Source: UBA3537 sp964219345
GTDB taxonomy: Bacteria; Bacteroidota; Bacteroidia; Flavobacteriales; Flavobacteriaceae
Assembly: GCA_964219345.1 (NCBI GenBank)
Contig: CAXPPN010000007.1
Span: 1-10,888, forward strand
DNA: 10,888 nt
Reading direction: 5' to 3'
Part shown: in pieces, positions 1 through 5,582 of the stretch
How positions within the stretch are numbered: position 1 is the stretch's first letter
How the letters are laid out: each line of letters begins with the position of its first letter
Position numbers and translations under genes: made by a program
The notes under the pieces: model-generated
Databases searched by the model: none
Seen by the model: the letters and a program-made list of their open reading frames with translations, nothing else
What the model was told of the DNA's origin: nothing

Positions 1-392
1 GTGGAGTCGCCGAGAATCGAACTCGGGTCCAAACAAGCTACAAAAGAGCTTTCTACACGCTTAGTTTTTATTTAATTTTCGAAGATAAGCTGACCAAAAA
101 CAATCCACTTACCCCTTAGCTTCAAAAGTTTCGAAACCCTACCGAAGCCTTAAGATTTCTAGATCCACTTTTACGATGCCTCAAAATTGAACGCCATGAA
201 TCAAGGCTTTCAGGAGACATAAAGCTTACACACCTTGTGTGCCGAGGCTAATCCTACTATAATTCAGATTAAGCAGCTAAAGCGTAGTTATTCTCGCCGT
301 TTAAATGTTGATATGGCCTTTAACGTGTATCAATATCATCACACGACGTGCTTACAATTCTATAGGTCCTGCTGTCAAAACCAGTCGACCCC
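1..392 (-). ncRNA. ssrA: tmRNA (transfer-messenger RNA), 3' end cut by about 2 nt at the window edge
   Basis: The tmRNA rescues stalled ribosomes: with SmpB it enters the empty A site, adds a degradation tag to the nascent chain and supplies a stop codon. Read on the minus strand, the mature 5' end is GGGGTCGACTGG (ending at 392). Its first seven bases pair with CGACTCC near the 3' end, with one G-U, to form the acceptor stem. A canonical T arm (CCGAG-TTCGATT-CTCGG) lies at 26-10. The RNA ends CTCCAC, so only the last CA of the CCA lies beyond base 1. The tag reading frame is at 298-269. One-piece architecture, no permutation seen. The internal pseudoknots were not folded. A short open frame on the plus strand at 305-496 is only a shadow. 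The identification is very secure. Confidence 0.96.
269..298 (-). other. tmRNA proteolysis-tag reading frame (GENNYALAA)
   Basis: Within ssrA the minus strand reads GGC GAG AAT AAC TAC GCT TTA GCT GCT TAA, encoding GENNYALAA and a stop. With the alanine carried by the tmRNA itself, the added tag is A-GENNYALAA. The terminal ALAA matches the C-terminal degron recognised by ClpXP-type proteases, and GENNYALAA-like tags are typical of Bacteroidota. The frame is read directly. The exact resume codon is inferred from the position of conventional tags. Confidence 0.92.
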
Positions 393-420
393 TTTATTGT
401 AATTCCTACTTAGAGGAAGG

Positions 421-454
421 CAAAGTTACAAAAAAACTTGTGTACCCTCTCAAA
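421..454 (-). promoter_or_regulatory. ssrA promoter, Bacteroidota type
   Basis: On the minus strand a TTTG (454-451) lies 22 bases before TAACTTTG (428-421), an exact TAnnTTTG -7 box. A start 5-7 bases downstream falls near 415, leaving a leader of about 23 bases before the mature 5' end at 392. RNase P normally removes such a leader from pre-tmRNA. The match is seen in sequence; the start site is inferred. Confidence 0.65.
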
Positions 455-468
455 TCCATTTATTTTCG
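438..468 (+). promoter_or_regulatory. Possible promoter of the saccharopine dehydrogenase-like gene
   Basis: TTG (438-440) lies 20 bases before TATTTTCG (461-468), which differs from TAnnTTTG at one position. The predicted start near 474 would give a leader of about 20 bases. An alternative is the imperfect TAGTTTG at 483-489, which would make the mRNA nearly leaderless. The element overlaps the divergent ssrA promoter. It is weaker than the other promoters in this window. Confidence 0.35.
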
Positions 469-492
469 CACAAATACTTTTTTAGTTTGCCT

Positions 493-1698
493 ATGAAATT
501 TGCCGTCATCAAAGAACGAAAATCACCCCCAGATAGACGTGTAGTCCTTACACCAATGTCGTGCCAAAATCTTCTTAATAATCACCCCGAAGCACAGCTC
601 GTTGTTGAATTCTCAGAAATTAGAGCATTTTTGGACAATGAATACTCGAAACTAAACCTAGAAGTTACTAATGATATTTCTGATGCTGATATTATGATTG
701 GTGTCAAAGAAGTACCTATTGAAGCGCTTATCCCCAACAAAAGCTATTTTTTCTTCAGTCATACGATTAAAAAGCAGCCTTACAATCGCAAACTTTTAAA
801 AGCGATTTTAGATAAAAATATAACGCTTTATGATCATGAAACTTTAGTCGATAAAAACCATAATCGATTAATTGGTTTTGGATATTATGCAGGAGTAGTA
901 GGGGCATACAATGGCATCCGTACCATTGGAAAAAAAATGAGTTGTTTCGAACTTCCAAAAGCAACTCATTTAAAAGGACGTACTGAGCTTGACATGGCCT
1001 TGAAAAGTATATCAATTCCGAATCTTAAAATTGTACTCACTGGTACGGGTCGAGTAGGAAAGGGGGCAAAAGAGGTTCTTGATTTTATGAAAATTAAAGA
1101 GGTTAGTGTAAACGAATTTTTAAGTCAATCGTTTCAAGAGCCTATTTATGTACAATTAGATGTCTTGGATTATGTTGCTCGAAAAGATGGAGAAAAAGCT
1201 TCAAAATCTGATTTTTTTGCTCATCCCACAGATTATATATCTACATTTTCTAGTTATACCAAAGTTGCAGATGTCTTTATTGCTGGTCATTTTTATGGTA
1301 AAGGATCGCCCTATTTTTTCACTCGTGAGGAAGCAAAAGCCAATGATTTTAATATTAAAGTTGTAGCCGATATCAGTTGTGATATTGATGGTCCTGTAGC
1401 ATGTACCATTCGTCCTTCAACAATAGAAGATCCAATTTATGGGTATCATCCACAAACTGAATTAGAATCAGATTATTTAAAACCAAATACAATTGCTGTA
1501 ATGGCAGTAGATAATTTGCCTTGCGAACTGCCTCGCGATGCTAGTGAAGGATTCGGAAAAACTTTTATAGAAAAAATTATCCCTGCATTTTTTAATGAAG
1601 ATAAAGATGGTATTCTTTCGCGTTCCAAAATGACTGAAAATAGACAACTTACCCCTGCATTTTCTTACCTTCAAGATTATGTAGACGGTAAAGAATAA
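493..1698 (+). CDS. Saccharopine dehydrogenase-like NAD(P)-dependent oxidoreductase (LYS1 / alanine dehydrogenase fold)
   Basis: The 401-residue protein has the two-domain fold shared by alanine dehydrogenase, transhydrogenase and fungal LYS1. The N-terminal domain carries KERKSPPDRRVVLTP (residues 7-21). K72 (GVKEVP) and H90 (FSHTIKKQ) sit where yeast saccharopine dehydrogenase has catalytic K77 and H96, with near-identical spacing. A Rossmann nucleotide loop GTGRVGKGA is at 184-192. DISCDIDGPV (293-302) and DNLPCELPRDAS (340-351) are LYS1-type signatures. LYS1 interconverts saccharopine and lysine plus 2-oxoglutarate with NAD. Whether this bacterial homologue makes or degrades lysine, or uses another amino-acid substrate, cannot be told from sequence. 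I chose ATG at 493 because an in-frame TTG at 487 adds only two residues and lies in a promoter-like TAGTTTG. The gene is monocistronic, diverges from ssrA and converges on csp. No signal peptide. The family is secure; the exact reaction is not. Confidence 0.82.
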   Translation: MKFAVIKERKSPPDRRVVLTPMSCQNLLNNHPEAQLVVEFSEIRAFLDNEYSKLNLEVTNDISDADIMIGVKEVPIEALIPNKSYFFFSHTIKKQPYNRKLLKAILDKNITLYDHETLVDKNHNRLIGFGYYAGVVGAYNGIRTIGKKMSCFELPKATHLKGRTELDMALKSISIPNLKIVLTGTGRVGKGAKEVLDFMKIKEVSVNEFLSQSFQEPIYVQLDVLDYVARKDGEKASKSDFFAHPTDYISTFSSYTKVADVFIAGHFYGKGSPYFFTREEAKANDFNIKVVADISCDIDGPVACTIRPSTIEDPIYGYHPQTELESDYLKPNTIAVMAVDNLPCELPRDASEGFGKTFIEKIIPAFFNEDKDGILSRSKMTENRQLTPAFSYLQDYVDGKE

Positions 1699-1703
1699 AT
1701 CAC

Positions 1704-1734
1704 AAAAAAAACCTTTCCAATTGGAAAGGTTTTG
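1704..1734. terminator. Bidirectional Rho-independent terminator
   Basis: A perfect 26-base palindrome spans 1708-1733, with arms AAAACCTTTCC around a central AATT, between the convergent saccharopine dehydrogenase-like and csp genes. On the minus strand it is followed by eight T (plus-strand A run at 1704-1711), an excellent terminator for csp. On the plus strand the stem ends in TTTT, so termination of the dehydrogenase transcript should be weaker but plausible. Confidence 0.88.
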
Positions 1735-1760
1735 TAAAAAAATAATGTTTTTATTAAATA

Positions 1761-1952
1761 TTAGATGACTCTAACATTTACCGCATTCATGCCTTTTCTA
1801 CCTTCTTTTAATTCAAATTCCACGGTGTCACCTTCATTGATTTCGTCAATCAATCCAGTAACGTGAACAAAATGTTCTGTGTCTGAACCTTCTTCTGTTA
1901 TAAATCCAAATCCTTTGGATGCGTTGAAGAATTTTACTGTACCGTTTTTCAC
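1761..1952 (-). CDS. Cold-shock domain protein (CspA family)
   Basis: A 63-residue single cold-shock-domain protein starting MKNGTVKFFN. It has the RNA-binding motifs RNP1 (KGFGFI, residues 13-18) and RNP2 (HFVHV, 27-31). Such proteins melt RNA secondary structure as RNA chaperones and act in the cytoplasm. The start is set at GTG (1952-1950) because the domain and its homologues begin here. The longer frame starting at a TTG at 1979 adds nine residues unlike the family, and that TTG lies inside the promoter's TACCTTTG box, so it would not be transcribed. The gene follows lysA on the same strand but has its own promoter, about 20 bases of leader and a strong terminator. Whether it is actually cold-induced is not shown by the sequence. 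Confidence 0.9.
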   Translation of the reverse strand: MKNGTVKFFNASKGFGFITEEGSDTEHFVHVTGLIDEINEGDTVEFELKEGRKGMNAVNVRVI

Positions 1953-1976
1953 TGTAATAAATTTAATTTTAGACTG

Positions 1977-2004
1977 CAAAGGTAAGGTTATATAAATGAA
2001 ACAA
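1977..2004 (-). promoter_or_regulatory. csp promoter, Bacteroidota type
   Basis: On the minus strand TTG (2004-2002) is followed after 17 bases by TACCTTTG (1984-1977), an exact TAnnTTTG box. Transcription should start near 1971, leaving a leader of about 19 bases before the GTG start. No Shine-Dalgarno sequence is visible. Confidence 0.68.
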
Positions 2005-2039
2005 CCTATATATTTTGTTAATATATGTATAAATAAAAA

Positions 2040-3245
2040 TTAGAACTCCAATTCAACCTGATTTGTCAGTAAATCTTCAATTGTTTCTCGTTTACGAATC
2101 AAGTGTGCTTTATCATTGTACCAAAGTACTTCCGCTGGTCTATAACGCGAATTGTAGTTGCTAGACATCATAAAACAATAAGCTCCTGCATTGTGAAACG
2201 CCAAAATATCACCCTCTGCGATTTCTTTGATACGGCGATTGTTGGCAAAAGTATCGGTCTCACAAATATAACCTACAACAGAGTAAAAGCGTTCTTTTCC
2301 GTTTGGATTTGATATATTTTCTATATGGTGTTGTGCGCCATATAGCATTGGACGTATTAGATGGTTAAATCCAGAATCGACCTGTGCAAAAACTGTTGAG
2401 GTGGTTTGTTTTATGGCATTAACTTTTGTCAAAAAATACCCCGATTGACTTACAATAAATTTTCCGGGCTCAAAAGCCAAAGTCAATGCTTTGTCATAAT
2501 TTTCACAAAACGTATTGAACCGTTCTGCAAGTTTTTCACCTAATTCCTCAATATTTGTTTCAATATCGTTGGGTTTATAAGGCACTTTAAATCCAGATCC
2601 AAAATCAATAAATGTTAAGTTTTTAAATTTTTTGGCGGTTTCAAATAAGATTTCACTGGCATACAAAAAGACATCAATATCCAAAATATCACTACCCGTA
2701 TGCATATGGATTCCATTGATATTCATTCCTGTATTTTCTACAATACGTAACAATAATGGGATTTGATGAATTGAAATTCCAAATTTCGAATCGATATGTC
2801 CTACAGAAATATTGGTATTTCCTCCAGCCATTACATGTGGATTAATGCGAATACATACGGGTGTTTCAGGGTGCTTACTACCAAATTGTTCTAATAAATC
2901 TAAACTGTCAATATTGATTTGAACACCCAACTCTGCTACAGTTTCAATTTCTTTTAATGATACTCCATTTGGGGTATAAATGATATTTTCTGGAGCAAAA
3001 CCTGCTTTCAATCCAAGTTGAACTTCTTGAATGGATACCGTATCCAATGCCGCACCAAGTTTTGATACAAATTTTAGCACCGAAATATTAGTAAGCGCCT
3101 TTGCAGCATAGTGAATTTTGAGCTTTTTAACCCCATCAAAAGCTGTTGTTAAGCGGTTGTATTGTGATTCGATTTTATGTGCATCATATACATATATTGG
3201 ACTTCCATAGTCTTCTGCGATTTGTAAAAGGGTGCTTTCTTTCAT
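2040..3245 (-). CDS. lysA: Diaminopimelate decarboxylase
   Basis: A cytoplasmic PLP enzyme that decarboxylates meso-diaminopimelate to L-lysine, the last step of lysine synthesis. The 401-residue protein is a fold-type III decarboxylase with a TIM barrel followed by a C-terminal beta domain. The Schiff-base lysine is K49 (HYAAKAL). GIHMHTGS (178-185) supplies the His that stacks on PLP. The glycine loop DFGSGF (214-219) and EPGK (259-262) are cofactor and substrate motifs. CETD (328-331) carries the cysteine from the partner subunit, and GAYCFMMSSNYNSR (354-367) holds the PLP-contacting tyrosine and the substrate loop. Length and motifs fit LysA. A related family is carboxynorspermidine decarboxylase, but the CETD and HMHTGS contexts favour LysA. 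ATG at 3245 fits the family start. It diverges from the ACT-domain gene and has its own -7 box; no SD is seen. Confidence 0.93.
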   Translation of the reverse strand: MKESTLLQIAEDYGSPIYVYDAHKIESQYNRLTTAFDGVKKLKIHYAAKALTNISVLKFVSKLGAALDTVSIQEVQLGLKAGFAPENIIYTPNGVSLKEIETVAELGVQINIDSLDLLEQFGSKHPETPVCIRINPHVMAGGNTNISVGHIDSKFGISIHQIPLLLRIVENTGMNINGIHMHTGSDILDIDVFLYASEILFETAKKFKNLTFIDFGSGFKVPYKPNDIETNIEELGEKLAERFNTFCENYDKALTLAFEPGKFIVSQSGYFLTKVNAIKQTTSTVFAQVDSGFNHLIRPMLYGAQHHIENISNPNGKERFYSVVGYICETDTFANNRRIKEIAEGDILAFHNAGAYCFMMSSNYNSRYRPAEVLWYNDKAHLIRKRETIEDLLTNQVELEF

Positions 3246-3269
3246 TATTTTTTATAAAAAATTAGGCCG

Positions 3270-3277
3270 CAAATGTA
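3270..3277 (-). promoter_or_regulatory. lysA -7 promoter box
   Basis: TACATTTG on the minus strand (3277-3270) is an exact TAnnTTTG element. A start near 3264 gives a leader of about 19 bases before the lysA ATG at 3245. I see no clean TTG at the expected 17-23 base distance, so the upstream element is weak or absent. Confidence 0.5.
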
Positions 3278-3320
3278 TAATTTAATAGATATTGTTCCAT
3301 GAAAATATAAATATTATTAT

Positions 3321-3328
3321 TAATTTTG
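3321..3328 (+). promoter_or_regulatory. -7 promoter box of the ACT-domain gene
   Basis: TAATTTTG is an exact TAnnTTTG element. A start near 3334 gives about 20 bases before the TTG start codon at 3354. The nearest upstream TTG (3292-3294) is 26 bases away, longer than usual. It lies about 43 bases from the divergent lysA box, so a regulator bound between them could act on both genes. Confidence 0.48.
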
Positions 3329-3353
3329 CACAAATTGTTAAATAATAAACAAA

Positions 3354-4010
3354 TTGAAAACCATTGCTACATGTGTTCAGGAAATTTTAGTTGCTCGACC
3401 TTTTTTGGAAGAAGCTCTTTCTAGAGATATTATAAATTTTTCTGCACTTGCCAAGGATTTGAACTCTACGATTTCAGAAATGCTACGTAAACCTGTTAAA
3501 GATGGTGCTATAATGATGGCACTCAGGCGGTATAATCCACCTGTAGGCGGAAAAAATAGAATTCAATTGAACCAAGTTTTTAAAAACATCGGGGACATTA
3601 CTGTGCGTTCAAATTTAACCGATTTTACTTTTCAGAATTCAAAAACATTGATTCACAATCATTCAAAAATTTTAGCAGAAATTGACACAGATCGTCAAGT
3701 GTTTTATGCCTTTACTAGAGGTATTTTTGAGAGTAATATTATTGTTTCAAGTTCAAAAAAATCAGCTATTCAGGAAATTTTTAAGAACGAAATTCAAATT
3801 GCATCACAAGACCATCTTTCAGCTATTAGCATTAATTTACCCAAAGGAAATTCTAAAATTGTAGGATTGTATTATCAAATTTTTAAGCGATTGGCTTGGG
3901 AAAATGTAACACTATATGAGGTTGTTTCTACAACCAATGAATTTACGATTTTGGTTGAAGATCATTTGGTAGACAAAGCATTTTCTGTAATAAAGGCCTT
4001 AAAGTCATAA
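3354..4010 (+). CDS. ACT-domain protein related to the aspartokinase regulatory region (no kinase domain)
   Basis: A 218-residue protein of a Bacteroidota family often labelled 'aspartate kinase'. It has no amino-acid-kinase catalytic domain, so it should not phosphorylate aspartate. Residues 1-60 are helical and basic, with INFSALAKDL and KPVKDGAIMMALRRY. Residues 83-145 and 153-218 look like two ACT-like units. LYEVVSTTNEFTILVED (188-204) closely resembles the effector-binding ACT segment of aspartokinases. ACT pairs normally bind amino acids. With lysA divergently transcribed next door, a lysine-sensing role is an attractive inference but unproven. The start is TTG at 3354, because homologues begin MKTI and the next in-frame ATG (M43) would delete the conserved N-terminal block. 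sucC lies downstream with its own promoter. The family is fairly sure; the function is unknown. Confidence 0.8.
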   Translation: MKTIATCVQEILVARPFLEEALSRDIINFSALAKDLNSTISEMLRKPVKDGAIMMALRRYNPPVGGKNRIQLNQVFKNIGDITVRSNLTDFTFQNSKTLIHNHSKILAEIDTDRQVFYAFTRGIFESNIIVSSSKKSAIQEIFKNEIQIASQDHLSAISINLPKGNSKIVGLYYQIFKRLAWENVTLYEVVSTTNEFTILVEDHLVDKAFSVIKALKS

Positions 4011-4033
4011 TTTTTTGATATTAACATAGTGTT

Positions 4034-4110
4034 GAAAATCAGCAATAAAAAATATTGGTAAAACGCATTTGGTTATTTACTTTTGTGGCTCAATTTTTTT
4101 ACTGATTTTC
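4034..4110. repeat. Inverted repeat flanking the sucC promoter
   Basis: GAAAATCAG (4034-4042) is matched by its exact reverse complement CTGATTTTC (4102-4110). Just outside, GTT and AAC continue the symmetry, with a two-base offset on the right. The arms lie either side of the TTG / TACTTTTG promoter, the right arm being in the predicted leader. It could be a pair of operator half-sites or chance in AT-rich DNA. Confidence 0.35.
4055..4085 (+). promoter_or_regulatory. sucC promoter, Bacteroidota type
   Basis: TTG (4055-4057) is followed after 20 bases by TACTTTTG (4078-4085), an exact TAnnTTTG box. Transcription should start near 4091, giving a leader of about 53 bases before ATG at 4144. 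That leader ends in an A-rich, SD-less stretch, as is common for well translated flavobacterial genes. Confidence 0.68.
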
Positions 4111-4143
4111 TCAACGAGGGAAAACAAAATCAATTAATTAAAA

Positions 4144-5337
4144 ATGAATTTACACGAATATCAAGGCAAAAATATATTAAACTCATTTGGAGTTAAAATT
4201 CAACGTGGTCTAGTGGCTACAACACCCGATGAAGCTGTTGCAGCAGCCAAACAACTCACCGAAGAGACTGGAACAGGTTGGCATGTAATAAAAGCGCAAG
4301 TTCATGCTGGAGGGCGTGGAAAAGGTGGTGGTGTAAAATTAGCCAAATCAATTGATGATGTTCGTGAAATTTCAAATCAAATTCTTGGAATGCAATTGAT
4401 TACGCCTCAAACTTCAGCGGAAGGAAAAACAGTACACCAAGTTTTGATTGCAGAGGATGTTTATTATCCAGGACCATCAGAAACTAGTGAGTTTTATATG
4501 TCTGTTTTGCTCAACAGAGCAACAGGACGCAACATGATTATGTATTCAACAGAAGGAGGAATGGATATTGAAACTGTTGCTGAAGAAACACCACATTTAA
4601 TTTTTACAGAAGAAATTGATCCTGCTACCGGACTTCTGCCTTTTCAGGCGCGTCGTGTAGCCTTTAATTTAGGACTATCTGGGGCTGCGTTTAAAGATAT
4701 GACAAAATTTGTATCAGCGCTTTATACTGCATATATAAAATCAGATGCGTCACTGTTTGAAATTAATCCTGTTTTAAAGACTTCTGACGATAAAATTATG
4801 GCCGTTGATGCCAAGGTTACTATAGACGATAATGCTTTATTTAGACATAAAGATTATTTAGAATTACGTGACACCAGAGAAGAAAACCCAATTGAGGTTG
4901 AAGCAGGAGCCCTTGGGCTTAATTATGTAGACCTTGATGGTAACGTTGGATGTATGGTTAATGGTGCTGGTTTAGCCATGGCTACTATGGATCTCATTAA
5001 ACAAGCAGGTGGCGACCCTGCCAATTTCTTAGACGTAGGAGGAACTGCCGATGCTGCACGAGTAGAAGCAGCATTTAGAATTATCTTAAAAGATCCTAAT
5101 GTAAAAGCCATTCTAATTAATATTTTTGGAGGTATTGTACGTTGCGACCGTGTGGCTCAAGGTGTAGTAGATGCCTACAAAAATATGGGTGATGCCATAA
5201 ACGTTCCAATTATTGTACGTTTACAAGGCACCAATGCTGATATTGCCAAGGAATTAATCGATAATTCTGGATTGGATGTGCAAAGTGCTGTTGAATTTCA
5301 AGAAGCCGCCGATAAAGTTCAAGCTGTACTTTCTTGA
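4144..5337 (+). CDS. sucC: Succinyl-CoA synthetase (ADP-forming) beta subunit
   Basis: With the alpha subunit SucD this enzyme converts succinyl-CoA, ADP and phosphate to succinate, CoA and ATP in the TCA cycle. The 397 residues are the usual full length. It starts with the canonical MNLHEYQGK, followed by an ATP-grasp domain with VHAGGRGKGGGVKLA (53-67). The metal-binding residues lie around FEINPVL (205-211) and AVDAK (220-224). The C-terminal CoA-ligase domain contains GCMVNGAGLAMATMD (269-283), NIFGGI (326-331) and RLQGTN (359-364), the beta side of the phosphohistidine site. No sucD follows: the next sequence is a sorting-domain relic and then convergent uvrB, so the alpha subunit must be encoded elsewhere, as is usual in this phylum. 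Its own promoter lies at 4055-4085. I see no terminator hairpin after the stop. Confidence 0.97.
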   Translation: MNLHEYQGKNILNSFGVKIQRGLVATTPDEAVAAAKQLTEETGTGWHVIKAQVHAGGRGKGGGVKLAKSIDDVREISNQILGMQLITPQTSAEGKTVHQVLIAEDVYYPGPSETSEFYMSVLLNRATGRNMIMYSTEGGMDIETVAEETPHLIFTEEIDPATGLLPFQARRVAFNLGLSGAAFKDMTKFVSALYTAYIKSDASLFEINPVLKTSDDKIMAVDAKVTIDDNALFRHKDYLELRDTREENPIEVEAGALGLNYVDLDGNVGCMVNGAGLAMATMDLIKQAGGDPANFLDVGGTADAARVEAAFRIILKDPNVKAILINIFGGIVRCDRVAQGVVDAYKNMGDAINVPIIVRLQGTNADIAKELIDNSGLDVQSAVEFQEAADKVQAVLS

Positions 5338-5360
5338 TAATCAAAAAGTTATAAAAATAG

Positions 5361-5582
5361 AAATCCCGAGATATTTTGAAAATAGACAGCTGTCACTCTG
5401 AAAACAAAATAAAGCAATTAGAATTGTATAATGTTTTAGGGCAATTGATTTATTCTATTCCCAATTCAACACCAAAACAATTGCATAAAATTGATTTCAG
5501 CGCTTTGTCTTCCGGATCTTATATGTTATCAATTACTCTGGAAAAAGGGGAACGTTTACATCGAAAGGTGGTGAGGTATTAA
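5361..5582 (+). pseudogene. Relic of a T9SS type A sorting domain (C-terminal fragment of a lost secreted protein)
   Basis: The frame reads RDILKID, then ELYNVLGQLIYS, then FSALSSGSYMLSI and ends KVVRY. That is the usual second half of a type A C-terminal signal, which marks outer-membrane or secreted cargo for the type IX system. The front of a cargo protein is missing: the frame is closed by TAG at 5358-5360, there is no signal peptide or passenger domain, and the only start is a TTG at 5376 inside the conserved RDILKID block. AATCCC at 5362-5367, in another frame, would supply the usual N-P before R-D, suggesting a small frameshifting deletion there. The short AT-rich piece lies between sucC and convergent uvrB and its stop overlaps that of uvrB. 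A fragment of this kind cannot be exported on its own. It could alternatively be a cassette left by recombination. Confidence 0.65.

Noticed and set aside
305..496. Open frame of 63 codons on the plus strand
   Set aside because: It lies mostly antisense to the tmRNA gene and its promoter, and has no coding-like composition.
2008..2026. Hairpin ATATATT-TTGTT-AATATAT downstream of lysA as a terminator
   Set aside because: The seven-pair stem is A-T only and is not followed by a T run on the minus strand, so it is too weak to call.
3354..4010. Calling this gene aspartate kinase
   Set aside because: At 218 residues it lacks the amino-acid-kinase domain; only the ACT-like regulatory part resembles aspartokinase.
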